In this document: positions 1 to 8,752 of the stretch, piece after piece
How positions within the stretch are numbered: position 1 is the first letter of the stretch
Layout: the number at the start of each line of letters is the position of its first letter
Source of the DNA: Spirosoma montaniterrae
GTDB lineage: Bacteria > Bacteroidota > Bacteroidia > Cytophagales > Spirosomataceae
Direction: 5' to 3'
Assembly (NCBI RefSeq): GCF_001988955.1
Contig: NZ_CP014263.1
Coordinates: 2,418,001 to 2,482,000 of the forward strand
DNA: 64,000 bases
The notes under the pieces: model-generated
Told to the model about the DNA's origin: nothing
Databases searched by the model: none
The model's input: only the letters and a program-made list of their open reading frames with translations
Made by a program: the position numbers and the translations under genes

Positions 1-369
1 TATGAGCCGTTTGTGTTCCGCCACAAAACGTTTGAAGTGAGTTTGCCGCTCGAAATTGGCTACGGCTGGTCGCGCTACGAACACACGCACGAACGCCCCA
101 ACGAACCCGAACTGGCGAAGGGCCATTTCATTCCGGCGGGCGTGGGCGTCGGGCTGTCGTATATGTTTCCGCATCCGCGCTGGTTTCGGCCTTTGCGCTG
201 GTTTGGCGTCAATTTTCTGGCGGGCCATCGCTTCACGCTCAAACGCGACATTCCGGCCAGCCAGATCAATTACAACGGCTGGTACATGTCAGTAGGCCCG
301 GCGTTTTTTCTGGAAAACTTCACCGCCGATTACAAACGCTGGCGGCAGAAACGGAAGAAGAAGGAGTGA
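1..369 (+). CDS. Outer-membrane or secreted beta-strand protein, C-terminal part (5' end outside window)
   Basis: The reading frame is open from base 1 (first codons Y-E-P-F) to a TGA at 367-369, so the gene starts upstream of the window. A GTG at 13 could be misread as a start, but the frame continues through it. About 122 residues remain. They alternate aromatic and small residues (GYGWSRYEH, GVGVGLSYMF, NFLAGHRFTL, GWYMSVGPAFFLENF), the pattern expected of amphipathic strands in a Bacteroidota outer-membrane beta-barrel, and end in a very basic tail (KRWRQKRKKKE). I do not recognise the family. The next gene, on the opposite strand, ends 33 bp downstream. Confidence 0.6.
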   Translation, partial: YEPFVFRHKTFEVSLPLEIGYGWSRYEHTHERPNEPELAKGHFIPAGVGVGLSYMFPHPRWFRPLRWFGVNFLAGHRFTLKRDIPASQINYNGWYMSVGPAFFLENFTADYKRWRQKRKKKE

Positions 370-402
370 GGGTAATTACCAGAAATCTGCCTACACGAGT
401 GC

Positions 403-1461
403 TTAAACCCAAGCGTCGTCTGTTAGCAGGTTGTAATTCCGCCCTTCATAAAACTGTGTAAACTCAGCGTTATTTGACGCCGGAAACTCGGCTATTATCT
501 GTTCTTTGAGCGTCAGTAACATCTTGTCACCGATTTCCTGACCAAATTTGCCCCTCAATGCTCGTTCGTACCAGATTTCAAGATCATTTTCGGTAATGAT
601 ACTTTGAATACGGGCTTTCCATCCTATCTGATTGAGAAGCGACACAATCAACGCTTTCTCTCCTGCTTTGCATACAATTACAATACGGTCCGCCGTGACA
701 GAACCCACAATATTTTCTGCCAACTCAGGGGTCAATGACAAGTGTTTTATTTGTATTGCCATTCCAAAGTTGGCATACATATCAAGGCCACGGTCAGCCG
801 CATTTGTAACGCCAACCCGGTAGATTCGGGCAGGAGTGTGCAACAGCCTGTTGTCTGATGACAAACCAACAACCATTTTAGTGAAGTCTTCAAACTCCGC
901 CAAAACATCAGCTTTCTCCTCGTTGATGCTAATAGTTACCGACACTTCCAACGCTTCGACAAGAACCGAAAAAAGAGAATAAACAACCACTTCGTAAATT
1001 TTGTCGATGCTTCGCCGTAAGCCGGGGTTGTGCCAAAACAGATTGATAAACTCGAGTATGCTGAATGTACCGCGATCATTTTCGTCGCTGTATTGCAAAG
1101 CAGATGACATTTGCGAAAAGCGGTCTGTAAAACGCCGATAAATATACGCTTCGACAATCCCCCCTTTAGCTGCGTTTTCCGCGCCTAAAACAGACAAAAC
1201 GTGGGGTGGGATGGCATTTTCGTTAAAAATATCATCCTGATAACGGGCTGATGAGGTACTACTGCGGCCTACAAATCTGTTTGTAATCGCATCGCGCCAT
1301 GCTTTCGACCCATTACGATAACTATTGAGGTTTTGTAGATCGATGTCTTTATGTACCCTATCGCGATGTAGTATTTCTGCTATCTGAATCGGTTTGTACA
1401 AATGAACGCGACTTTTTTTGATTAGACTGTCAAGCGCGGCTTTGGCTTCTGCGATGTTCAT
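403..1461 (-). CDS. HaeII-family type II restriction endonuclease
   Basis: The 352-residue protein looks like the HaeII restriction endonuclease family: the N-terminal stretch SRVHLYKPIQIAEILHRDRV is the part I recognise, and the length matches. The family cuts RGCGCY; that this protein has the same specificity is inferred. Its ATG overlaps the last four bases of the cytosine methyltransferase gene (1458-1461), so the two are translationally coupled with the methyltransferase first, an order that favours host protection. The pair is visibly AT-richer than the hydrolase and acyl-CoA synthetase genes beside it, which suggests horizontal gain. No frameshift or truncation is seen. Confidence 0.8.
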   Translation of the reverse strand: MNIAEAKAALDSLIKKSRVHLYKPIQIAEILHRDRVHKDIDLQNLNSYRNGSKAWRDAITNRFVGRSSTSSARYQDDIFNENAIPPHVLSVLGAENAAKGGIVEAYIYRRFTDRFSQMSSALQYSDENDRGTFSILEFINLFWHNPGLRRSIDKIYEVVVYSLFSVLVEALEVSVTISINEEKADVLAEFEDFTKMVVGLSSDNRLLHTPARIYRVGVTNAADRGLDMYANFGMAIQIKHLSLTPELAENIVGSVTADRIVIVCKAGEKALIVSLLNQIGWKARIQSIITENDLEIWYERALRGKFGQEIGDKMLLTLKEQIIAEFPASNNAEFTQFYEGRNYNLLTDDAWV

Positions 1462-2423
1462 GCGTCGATTACCTCCAATAAGTTTAGCTGTTTATATTGG
1501 GCAGTCCGTTTTTTCAGTTTCCTATTCTTAATAGCTGCCATCATTTGACCGGCTACCGCTTCCATAACCGGAACGGCTACGCTATTTCCGGTCAGCTTTC
1601 TCATTGCCTGATAACCGACGACAATTTTAAACGTCTCTGGAAACCCCTGCAATCGTAGCATTTCCCTTGATGTAAGGCGCCTTTTTCCATTCACAAGCAA
1701 GTAATTGTATGATGCTCCTGCACGCAACGCACACGAGTACGGCAAAGCCGATATGTTACCTCCTTTGTTTTCATGCCAAATAGATGGCGTTATGAACGTT
1801 TTTCTTACTTTCTCGAATCGACTATTTGCTATTTTTTCAGACGCAAAGTAGGAGGTATCTACAGTTTCATCCGGCTCCAAAACAGACGAAAGCGGCTTGT
1901 AATACCCTAATGGCTTAGGGAATGTAAACTCTAAATCGTCTTTAAATCCGACAATGATAGTACGTTCTCGTTTCTGTGGAACGCCAAAATCAAGAGCGTT
2001 CAAGACTTTGATATGTACAAAATACCCAAGTTCTTCTAATTTCTCTTTTATTACGGTCAGCGTCCGGCCTTTGTCGTGTGATTGTAACTGTTTAACATTT
2101 TCCAGCATGAAAGCGTATGGCTTCTTGACACGTAAAATTTCCTCAATGTTAAAAAATAACGTACCCCTTGTGTCAGCAAAACCAAGCGATTTTCCAATAA
2201 TGCTAAACGGCTGGCAGGGAAATCCACCGAGCAAAATGTCATGATCTGGTATTTCGTCAGGAGCAATTTTGGTAATGTCTCCGTGCGGTAAATGACCGTA
2301 GTTGGCTTCATACATTTTCTGCGCGTCGCTGTCCCACTCTGACGTAAAAACACAGTCGCAACCATGAGCCTCAAATCCTAACCTTATTCCGCCAATACCT
2401 GCGAACAGATCAATAATTCTCAT
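1458..2423 (-). CDS. C5-cytosine DNA methyltransferase of the HaeII-like system
   Basis: A complete 321-residue C5-MTase. Motif I FAGIGG is at residues 7-12, the catalytic loop GGFPCQPFS has the nucleophile Cys near 70, motif VI ENV is near 108-110, motif VIII QKRERT near 150-155, and the C-terminal RLQGFPETF plus GNSVAVPV form motifs IX-X. It transfers methyl from S-adenosylmethionine to cytosine and protects host DNA from the overlapping endonuclease. The start MRIIDLFAGIGG is the only plausible one, since motif I normally lies within a few residues of the N terminus. No C-protein regulator gene is visible upstream (2424-2502 holds nothing I recognise). Confidence 0.93.
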   Translation of the reverse strand: MRIIDLFAGIGGIRLGFEAHGCDCVFTSEWDSDAQKMYEANYGHLPHGDITKIAPDEIPDHDILLGGFPCQPFSIIGKSLGFADTRGTLFFNIEEILRVKKPYAFMLENVKQLQSHDKGRTLTVIKEKLEELGYFVHIKVLNALDFGVPQKRERTIIVGFKDDLEFTFPKPLGYYKPLSSVLEPDETVDTSYFASEKIANSRFEKVRKTFITPSIWHENKGGNISALPYSCALRAGASYNYLLVNGKRRLTSREMLRLQGFPETFKIVVGYQAMRKLTGNSVAVPVMEAVAGQMMAAIKNRKLKKRTAQYKQLNLLEVIDA

Positions 2424-2502
2424 CTGAATAACCCTAAAACGTTACTTGATCTCATGGCATGTTCTACGTCATGAAGCAGTAAATATAAACCTAAATAAGT
2501 AG

Positions 2503-3456
2503 TTATCGGAGAATCTTCAAAAACGCCCGCACAATCCGGGCCGATTCGTGGGGGCGTTCTTCCATCGGGACGTGGCCCGCGTTGGGCATGATGACGAGCG
2601 TGTCGTTGGGCAGGTCGCGCTGAAAGCGGTAGGCGTTTTGAACTGGAATTAACCGGTCCTGCTGCCCCCAGAGAATGAGCGTCGGTTGCCGGATTTGGCC
2701 GATGCGCTGCCAGGCCGAATCGGGCGGGGCGGTCATCCGGCTCACAAACGCCCGCCGATTGCCCGTTCGCAGGGCCATGTCCATGTATTGATCGACTAAC
2801 TGGGGCGTCACGCGGCTGTCGTCGGCATACACGTTTTTCAGGCTTTGTTCAACAATTGAGCGGGGCGTCAGAAACGCAATGAATCGGTTTATGACCGGAA
2901 TGCGGGCCAGCTGAAACGCCAGCGGTACACTTTTTGACACTGCCGGATAGCCACCCGCATCGACCAGTACCAACCGCCGAACCCGGCCAGGGTGGGCCAG
3001 CGCGAACCGCCACGCCACGGCCCCACCCAGTGAATTGCCACCGAGGTCGCACTGCCGAACGCCGGTTTTATCTAAAAATTCGGTCAGAAACCGCACGTAA
3101 TAATCGCCCGAATAGCTGTTGGTGGCGTTCGGACCGGTCAGGCCATGGGCGGGCAGATCGAGCCGGATCATGCGCCGGTCAGTGCCGAGATCACGCACCC
3201 AACCATCCCACGTGAGCAAGCTGGCACCCGTGCCGTGCAGCAACACCAGTGGCACCGAATCGCGGGCGGGCGTTCCTTCGGCGCGGTAATGAACCGATAA
3301 GCCATCGACCGTAACGAAGCGGGAAGCCGCGTTGGCGTATTTTGCTTTTAGTTCATTAACTGGAATGTCGCGCCGGTAAAACGCCACCGTTCCAACCACA
3401 ATCAGAATAACTATACTTGTTAGTAGAATCTGTCCAAGTCTGATGAGTAGATTCAT
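2503..3456 (-). CDS. Membrane-anchored alpha/beta hydrolase
   Basis: 317 residues. The N terminus has one hydrophobic helix (about 6-26, LGQILLTSIVILIVVGTVAF), which is an uncleaved anchor or signal; the alpha/beta-hydrolase fold follows. The oxyanion region LLHGTGAS is near 72-79, the nucleophile elbow GNSLGG has Ser near 142, the acid is in LWGQQDRLIP near 268, and the histidine is in NAGHVPMEERP near 297. All three triad residues are present, so the enzyme should be active, but the substrate (ester, lipid or epoxide) cannot be told. It is a single gene, divergent from the acyl-CoA synthetase with a 71-bp gap; a lipid-related pairing is possible but only inferred. Confidence 0.85.
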   Translation of the reverse strand: MNLLIRLGQILLTSIVILIVVGTVAFYRRDIPVNELKAKYANAASRFVTVDGLSVHYRAEGTPARDSVPLVLLHGTGASLLTWDGWVRDLGTDRRMIRLDLPAHGLTGPNATNSYSGDYYVRFLTEFLDKTGVRQCDLGGNSLGGAVAWRFALAHPGRVRRLVLVDAGGYPAVSKSVPLAFQLARIPVINRFIAFLTPRSIVEQSLKNVYADDSRVTPQLVDQYMDMALRTGNRRAFVSRMTAPPDSAWQRIGQIRQPTLILWGQQDRLIPVQNAYRFQRDLPNDTLVIMPNAGHVPMEERPHESARIVRAFLKILR

Positions 3457-3527
3457 ACTACTTTTCTAATTTTCAGTTTAACTATTTCGTTAGCAATTTA
3501 TAAAATTCGTTTAAAACCAAGTGCGTC

Positions 3528-5219
3528 ATGGAAACGGTCGTTCGTCAGCAGTCGGGCGTAAAAACGCTCGTTGAGTCCTTTTATCAGTGGGAGCAGCAGC
3601 GGCCCACGAACGTTTACCTGCGCCAGCCGGTCGGCGACAGTTATATTGACTTCACCTGGGGCGAAGTAGGTCAGCAGGCCCGCCGATTAGCCACCTACAT
3701 CAACTCGCTCGGCCTGCCGCCCCACAGCAACATCGGGCTGATTTCTAAAAACTGCGCCCACTGGATCATTGCCGACATTGCCATTCTCATTAGCGGCCAC
3801 GTGTCGGTGCCGTTTTATCCCACTCTTACCGCCGATCAACTACGACAGGTTCTCGACCATAGCGGATGCCAGGTGCTGTTCGTGGGTAAAATCGACAACT
3901 GGGAGGCTGTTAAACCGGGCGTTCCCGATGGCGTTCAGGGCATTGCGTTTCCCGATTATCGCCCCAACTCGTCGGCCCCTGATCCCGACTGTAGACAGTG
4001 GGACGATATTATGGCAACCTACGAGCCGCAAACCGAAAGCCCCCTCCCCGACCCCGACGACCTGTACACAATCATTTATACTTCCGGCACTACGGGCAAT
4101 CCGAAGGGCGTAATGATGGATTATGCCTCCATGCGTAACGCCATTGCCGGCACCAAATCCCGCCTGCATCACGACCTGCCCGAAACGCGCTTTTTCTCGT
4201 ACCTGCCGCTTTGCCACGTAGCCGAACGTAATATTGTGGAAGCCACCAGTTTAGCTACGGGCGGCACCGTTTATTTTACCGAATCGCTCGATACGTTCGC
4301 CAAAAATCTGCAAGCCGCCCGGCCTACGCATTTTCTGGCCGTACCGCGCATCTGGACCAAGTTGCAGCAGGGCGTTCTGGCGAAGCTGCCCCAGGAAAAA
4401 TTAGACCGGCTACTAAAAATACCCATCATATCGGGCCTGGTCAAGAAGAAAATCCGCAAGGGCCTGGGTTTGAACGACGCCAGACTGATTTTGACCGGAG
4501 CCGCCCCCATGCCCGCATCGCTGATTCGGTGGTTCCGGCGTATTGGCATTACCATTCAGGAAGCCTACGGCATGACCGAAAACACCGGAGCCGTGTCGAT
4601 GATGCCGTCCGATCAGATCAAGGATGGCACGGTAGGCAAACTCTACGACGGTGTAGAGGTAAAAATCGACCCAAAAACAGGCGAAGTGTCGACCCGCTGC
4701 GGCTGGCTCATGCGGGGCTACTACCGCGAACCCGCCCTTACCGACGCCGTGCTGAAAGACGGTTGGTTAGCCACCGGCGACGTGGGCGAACTCGACAGCG
4801 AAGGTTACCTGCGCATCACTGGCCGGGTGAAAGAAATGTACAAAAGCCCCAAAGGCGAGTTTATTGCGCCCGCACAAATCGAATTCGGTTTCGCCGACAA
4901 TACTTACATCGAGCAGATTTGCGTAGGCGGTCAGCACCTTCCCCAGCCTGTTGCGCTGGTTGTACTGTCCGAGACAGGCCGCACGACCGACCGGCAGCTT
5001 GTGAGCCAAAGCTTGGAGCAAACACTGCGCCACCTGAACCCTAAACTGCACACCTACGAACACGTCAAAAAAGTGGTTGTGGTGAAAGAAACCTGGACGG
5101 TAGACAACAACCTGATGACGCCGACTATGAAGATTAAACGGAATGTAATCGAAGCTCGCTACGAGCCAAAAATGGAGCCGTGGTTTCAGCAGCCCGAAGC
5201 CGTTATCTGGGAGGAGTAG
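3528..5219 (+). CDS. AMP-forming long-chain acyl-CoA synthetase
   Basis: 563 residues of the adenylate-forming superfamily. Visible motifs are the P-loop YTSGTTGNPKGV (about 189-200), the A5-type YGMTE (about 350), GWLATGDVG (about 410) and the A8 hinge region GRVKEMYKSPKGE (about 430-442), whose lysine-rich KSPKGE form is typical of the bacterial/plant long-chain FadD15-like branch. It activates a fatty acid with ATP and loads it onto CoA in the cytoplasm. There is no signal peptide. The 3' end overlaps the converging msrB gene by 17 bp (5203-5219). Chain-length preference cannot be inferred. Confidence 0.9.
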   Translation: METVVRQQSGVKTLVESFYQWEQQRPTNVYLRQPVGDSYIDFTWGEVGQQARRLATYINSLGLPPHSNIGLISKNCAHWIIADIAILISGHVSVPFYPTLTADQLRQVLDHSGCQVLFVGKIDNWEAVKPGVPDGVQGIAFPDYRPNSSAPDPDCRQWDDIMATYEPQTESPLPDPDDLYTIIYTSGTTGNPKGVMMDYASMRNAIAGTKSRLHHDLPETRFFSYLPLCHVAERNIVEATSLATGGTVYFTESLDTFAKNLQAARPTHFLAVPRIWTKLQQGVLAKLPQEKLDRLLKIPIISGLVKKKIRKGLGLNDARLILTGAAPMPASLIRWFRRIGITIQEAYGMTENTGAVSMMPSDQIKDGTVGKLYDGVEVKIDPKTGEVSTRCGWLMRGYYREPALTDAVLKDGWLATGDVGELDSEGYLRITGRVKEMYKSPKGEFIAPAQIEFGFADNTYIEQICVGGQHLPQPVALVVLSETGRTTDRQLVSQSLEQTLRHLNPKLHTYEHVKKVVVVKETWTVDNNLMTPTMKIKRNVIEARYEPKMEPWFQQPEAVIWEE

Positions 5220-5745
5220 CTGGCACAAACGCCATTGCTACGCCATTCATGCAGTACCGCAGGCCGGTTGGGTCGGGACCGTCGCTGAAAACATGCCCGA
5301 GGTGCGCGTCGCAGACCGAACAGCGCACTTCGGTACGGTTGCCATCGGGTTCGGTATAAACGGCATTGGGTACAACAGGGTCGTAGAAACTCGGCCAGCC
5401 TGTGCCGGATTCAAACTTGGTTTTGCTGGAAAACAATGGATTACGACATCCGGCGCAAACGAACGTGCCGGGGCGATGTTCGTGATTGAGCGGGCTGCTG
5501 TTGGGCCATTCGGTGCTGCGTTCGCGCATAACCCGATACTGCGCCCAGGTGAGTTGACTCCGCCACGCAACATCGGTTTTTTCGACGCGCCGGTTGCCGG
5601 GCGAGGTGGTGCCGGGCGGTCGGCGGTGGGGCGGACGCGATGTGCCGAAATAGATACCGTACAGCCAAATTCCCCCACATAACAGCAATGCAGCCAGCAG
5701 AAAAACGGCAGTTGGCTTCATCATTGACATCATCTCATCGCCCAA
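5203..5745 (-). CDS. msrB: Peptide-methionine (R)-S-oxide reductase, membrane-anchored or exported
   Basis: A 180-residue MsrB. Two zinc-binding CxxC pairs (CAGC and CSVC) frame the conserved FESGTGWPSFYDP, and the resolving/catalytic region RYCMNG holds the catalytic Cys near 165. It reduces R-methionine sulfoxide in proteins. The N terminus carries a hydrophobic segment (AVFLLAALLLCGGIWLYGIYF) absent from cytosolic MsrB, so the enzyme probably works in the periplasm or at the membrane. The start is ambiguous: ATGs at residues 1, 5, 6, 8 and 9 all keep the anchor. The longest form overlaps the upstream moxR stop by 11 bp, consistent with an operon. Confidence 0.9.
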   Translation of the reverse strand: MGDEMMSMMKPTAVFLLAALLLCGGIWLYGIYFGTSRPPHRRPPGTTSPGNRRVEKTDVAWRSQLTWAQYRVMRERSTEWPNSSPLNHEHRPGTFVCAGCRNPLFSSKTKFESGTGWPSFYDPVVPNAVYTEPDGNRTEVRCSVCDAHLGHVFSDGPDPTGLRYCMNGVAMAFVPATPPR

Positions 5746-6709
5746 TCGCGACTTTGCGAAGAATAGAGTCGATCACCTGCAAGGTCGTAACGCCGTCGGC
5801 TTCAGCTTCGTAGTTGAGCATAATACGGTGATTGAACACGTCGGGGGCCACTTCTTTAATATCTTCGGGCAACACATAATCGCGCCGGTCGAAATAGGCC
5901 AATGCTTTGGCTGCCAGATTCAGATTGATACTGGCGCGGGGCGACACACCAAACTGAATATAGCGGGCTTCGTCGCGCAGGTTGTACTCCATCGGTCGGC
6001 GGGTGGCAAATACGAGTTCAATGATGTAACGTTCGAGCGTTTCCGAAATCGTGATACCGTTGATTTCATTGCGAATGGCAACCAGGTCATCTTTATCCAG
6101 AACGGGCCGAACTTCGTAGTCGAAATTCATATTCGACATCCGGCGCATCACCTCCAGTTCATCGTCTTTGCTCAGGTAATCGACAAAAACTTTCATCATA
6201 AACCGGTCGACCTGCGCTTCGGGCAGCGGATATGTTCCCTCCTGCTCAACAGGGTTTTGCGTTGCCAGCACTAAAAAAGGCCGATCTAATATAAATGTTT
6301 CGTCGCCGATAGTTACCTGCCGTTCCTGCATGGCTTCGAGCAGGGCCGCCTGTACTTTGGCGGGCGACCGATTCACCTCGTCGGCCAGAATCAGATTGGC
6401 GAAAATTGGTCCCTGTTTGACTTCAAAGTCGGCGGTTTTCTGGTTGAAAATCATCGTACCGATCAGGTCGGCGGGCAGCAAATCGGGCGTAAACTGAATC
6501 CGCTGAAAATCAAGCTCCAGCACCTTCGCCAGCGTATTGATTGTCAGCGTTTTGGCCAGCCCCGGCACCCCTTCGAGCAAGATATGGCCGCCCGTAAAAA
6601 GACCAATCAGGAGCCGGTTCAGGAGCCGATCCTGCCCCACCACAACCTGACTCATCTCGGCGAACACATCGCGAATTTTAGTATGATATGTGAATGATGT
6701 TGCCTGCAT
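5735..6709 (-). CDS. MoxR-family AAA+ ATPase
   Basis: 324 residues. Walker A is GVPGLAKT (about 48-55, the MoxR variant without GKT), Walker B LILADEVNRSPAK (about 107-119), sensor 1 LATQNP (about 148-153), and the C-terminal lid PRASINLNLAAKALA. MoxR ATPases act as chaperones that remodel VWA-containing partners and help metal insertion or complex assembly. No VWA gene is adjacent; msrB follows directly with an 11-bp overlap. A second MoxR with a VWA partner lies at 55421-56266. The 5' leader carries a family C repeat just upstream of the start. Confidence 0.92.
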   Translation of the reverse strand: MQATSFTYHTKIRDVFAEMSQVVVGQDRLLNRLLIGLFTGGHILLEGVPGLAKTLTINTLAKVLELDFQRIQFTPDLLPADLIGTMIFNQKTADFEVKQGPIFANLILADEVNRSPAKVQAALLEAMQERQVTIGDETFILDRPFLVLATQNPVEQEGTYPLPEAQVDRFMMKVFVDYLSKDDELEVMRRMSNMNFDYEVRPVLDKDDLVAIRNEINGITISETLERYIIELVFATRRPMEYNLRDEARYIQFGVSPRASINLNLAAKALAYFDRRDYVLPEDIKEVAPDVFNHRIMLNYEAEADGVTTLQVIDSILRKVAIGR

Positions 6710-6717
6710 CCTTGCGG

Positions 6718-6760
6718 AAGTTGTAAGGTTATAAAGTTGTAGGGTTGTAAAGTTGTAAGG
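6718..6760. repeat. Family C simple repeat (GTTGTAA/GGTTATAAA type), left copy
   Basis: A 43-bp run made of GTTGTAA and GTTATAA words with G-runs (for example GGTTATAAAGTTGTAGGG). It lies between the stop of the four-helix-bundle gene and the moxR start, and matches the longer copy on the other side of the four-helix-bundle gene (7181-7298). Confidence 0.7.
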
Positions 6761-7180
6761 CTATCGCTCATCGTCGGTCTTTTCGGCTCCTTTTGAATAA
6801 CGCCTTCCTTTGTTAGAAGAATTATTTAAATAGAGCAACAACCCGTCAATCATGCGCCCAACCTCCGAAGCCTGAGTATATAGTTCATCAAATACCAAAC
6901 GGTCGAAACAGCCATTATCCAACGAGCGGTATAACTGCGATTTTACTTCAGTAAGCGATCCCCGAGCAATTCCCAAAAACTGAACGAAGTCTCCCCGACT
7001 TCCGCGTCCAAATCCTTCTGCAATGTTATCCATTACAGAGCCACCCGCCCTTCGAATCTGTCGTCTCAAATCATAATCGTCCTGAAACGCCTTGTCGCGG
7101 GTAGCCTGATGAATAGCTTTCGATAGTGTTCGGGCCTTTTGCCAGGCTTGCAAATCTTCAAATTGGTTAACGGTAGGCAT
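6761..7180 (-). CDS. Four-helix-bundle protein, S23 / 23S rRNA intervening-sequence family
   Basis: 139 residues. The pattern FEDLQAWQKARTLSKAIHQ, then DYDLRRQIRRAGGSVMDNIAEGFGRGS, then FVQFLGIARGSLTEVKSQLYR, is characteristic of the four-helix-bundle family first seen as ORFs in 23S rRNA intervening sequences and related to Avd of diversity-generating retroelements. No retroelement or rRNA gene is nearby. The C terminus ...KTDDER-stop is encoded by CGATGAGCGATAG, which resembles the edge of a family B repeat. Family C repeats flank the gene on both sides, suggesting that gene and repeats may have moved together. Its cellular role is unknown. Confidence 0.85.
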   Translation of the reverse strand: MPTVNQFEDLQAWQKARTLSKAIHQATRDKAFQDDYDLRRQIRRAGGSVMDNIAEGFGRGSRGDFVQFLGIARGSLTEVKSQLYRSLDNGCFDRLVFDELYTQASEVGRMIDGLLLYLNNSSNKGRRYSKGAEKTDDER

Positions 7181-7298
7181 ATAGTTATAGAGTTGTAAAG
7201 TTGGATAGTTATAGGGTTGTAATGTTATAGAGTTTGCGCAGGTGCGGGTTCGCTCCCCAACTTTATAACTCTACAACCTTACAACTCTATAACTTCAA
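7181..7298. repeat. Family C simple repeat, right copy, forming an imperfect hairpin
   Basis: The left arm (7186-7231) is built of GTTATAGAGTTGTAAAG words. The right arm (about 7259-7295) is its approximate reverse complement (AACTTTATAACTCTACAACC...). About 27 bp of unrelated GC-rich sequence lies in the loop. It sits between prmC and the four-helix-bundle gene on the minus strand and could form a stem in the transcript. There is no terminal T-run, so it does not look like a standard intrinsic terminator. Confidence 0.7.
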
Positions 7299-8143
7299 AA
7301 TGTTGCCCGTACACTCCGGTCTTTGCCGTGAATGTCTTTATAGACCTGAATATTGGTGAACCCGCGTTCGGCGAAAACGGCGCGGGTAGCCTCGCCGAAG
7401 CGTTCGTTTATTTCAACGTAACAAGCCCCGTTTTTGGTCAGGTATTTCACGCAGAAGTCCGCTACGGCTTTGTAGAATACCAACGGGTCATTGTCTTCAA
7501 CAAACAAAGCAAGGCCGGGTTCGTAGTCCAGCACGTTGCGGTCCATGTCGGCAGCTTCGGAACGCGTCACGTAAGGCGGGTTGCTCACCACTACGTCGAA
7601 AAACTGGCTGAAGCCGGTCGGCACGTTCAGAATGTCCTGAATGGCAAACGTAACGTCGGCGTTAAGGTTATCGGCGTTGTGACGGGCCAGTGCGAGGGCG
7701 TTTTCCGAAACGTCCCAGCCCATCACGACCGACTGTGGCAGAAAACGCGCCAGTGTAACGGCGATGCAGCCACTGCCCGTGCCGATGTCTACGATGGGAA
7801 CATTGTCGGTACGGTCGGCGAAATCGTGCATTATCAACCGCACGAGGTCTTCAGTCTCAGGTCGGGGAATAAGCACGTCGGGCGAGACCTCAAACTCCAG
7901 GCCGCAGAAAATGGTAGTGCCGATGACGTGCTGAATGGGTTCCTGCCGATTGAGCCGCTCCAGAACCTTAAACCAGTCGGGTTCAGTACGATTGGGAGGC
8001 AGGGGCTTATCGGTCAGCACGTCGGTTTTGCGCAGACCAAAATAATGGTCGAGCAGCATAAAGGCCATTTCGCGGGCTTCTTCGGGCGGATAGGCCGTAA
8101 TGTTCTTCTGAAGTCGTTCGTATAGAGGTTTGGCGGTAGCCAT
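7295..8143 (-). CDS. prmC: Peptide chain release factor N5-glutamine methyltransferase
   Basis: 282 residues of the HemK/PrmC family. An N-terminal helical domain (about 1-80) is followed by the Rossmann methyltransferase with motif I VDIGTGSGCIAVTLA (about 120-134) and the diagnostic NPPYVTRSE (about 187-195), which binds the target glutamine. It methylates the GGQ glutamine of release factors RF1 and RF2. IPRPETEDLV just before motif I is also conserved in the family. The start MATAKPLYERLQ gives a normal length. It is probably cotranscribed with the downstream four-helix-bundle gene, separated by family C repeats. Confidence 0.95.
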   Translation of the reverse strand: MATAKPLYERLQKNITAYPPEEAREMAFMLLDHYFGLRKTDVLTDKPLPPNRTEPDWFKVLERLNRQEPIQHVIGTTIFCGLEFEVSPDVLIPRPETEDLVRLIMHDFADRTDNVPIVDIGTGSGCIAVTLARFLPQSVVMGWDVSENALALARHNADNLNADVTFAIQDILNVPTGFSQFFDVVVSNPPYVTRSEAADMDRNVLDYEPGLALFVEDNDPLVFYKAVADFCVKYLTKNGACYVEINERFGEATRAVFAERGFTNIQVYKDIHGKDRSVRATF

Positions 8144-8292
8144 GCCAGCAGGTTCTTAGTTAGGCGTAAAACTACCAAGATTTCAGTTCTAATGGGTTTC
8201 TAATCCATTTCTAACTCCTTTTTCAGACCGCTGCCGGACATTTGTGACATACCAATCAGCAAGCGATTGGGAATACAAACAGACCATAGATC

Positions 8293-8673
8293 ATGAAAAC
8301 GTCCCTTTTTATAACGACTCTGCTGCTCACGAGCGGTATGGCTCTTGCCCAGAATACCAACGCCCGCTACGATGCTACTTACTCGACGGGCAACTACAAA
8401 CACGCCAACAAAGCCGCACAGGCCCGCCAGTGGGAACAAAAAAACGGAGCTTCGGTAGTGGCACCCAACGCGCAGGGTGTGGCAACCAACTATAAGCAGC
8501 CCAAGCCCGGCGTTGCGCCAGCGGGCGGGGTCGAAGCTCCTGTATACGGCCCGGCTTCCATTGCCAGCCGTAATTACAAAGCCAACCATTCGACTACATC
8601 TCAGGCGTCAGAACAGCGCATGGCAAATCGCCCTGGTCGCGACAGCAAAGGAACAACCACCGGCGAGGAATAA
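8293..8673 (+). CDS. Small exported protein of unknown function
   Basis: 126 residues with a clear Sec signal peptide (MKTSLFITTLLLTSGMALAQ, cleavage expected after ALA). The mature part is Gly/Ala/Asn/Gln-rich with repeated YKA/YNA-type words (ARYDATYSTGNYKHANKAAQ) and no cysteine. It contains no domain I recognise. A strong intrinsic terminator follows the stop at 8702-8736, so it appears to be a single-gene transcript. It looks like a small periplasmic or surface protein found in close relatives; the function is not inferable. Confidence 0.7.
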   Translation: MKTSLFITTLLLTSGMALAQNTNARYDATYSTGNYKHANKAAQARQWEQKNGASVVAPNAQGVATNYKQPKPGVAPAGGVEAPVYGPASIASRNYKANHSTTSQASEQRMANRPGRDSKGTTTGEE

Positions 8674-8701
8674 CCCCTGGAGCCTTGCCTTTACCAGCCA
8701 G

Positions 8702-8736
8702 ACGGCCCGGAAATCCTCCGGGTCGTTTTGGTTTTT
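8702..8736 (+). terminator. Intrinsic terminator after the small exported protein
   Basis: A 10-bp stem ACGGCCCGGA / TCCGGGTCGT (one G-T pair), a 5-nt loop, then TTTTGGTTTTT. It ends the 8293-8673 transcript just before ribD. Confidence 0.85.
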
Positions 8737-8752
8737 AACGCAACTTTGCCGC

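Noticed and set aside
7328-8125. Open frame of 265 codons antisense to prmC
   Set aside because: PrmC is unmistakable (NPPY, GTGSG) on the other strand; the antisense frame is a shadow.
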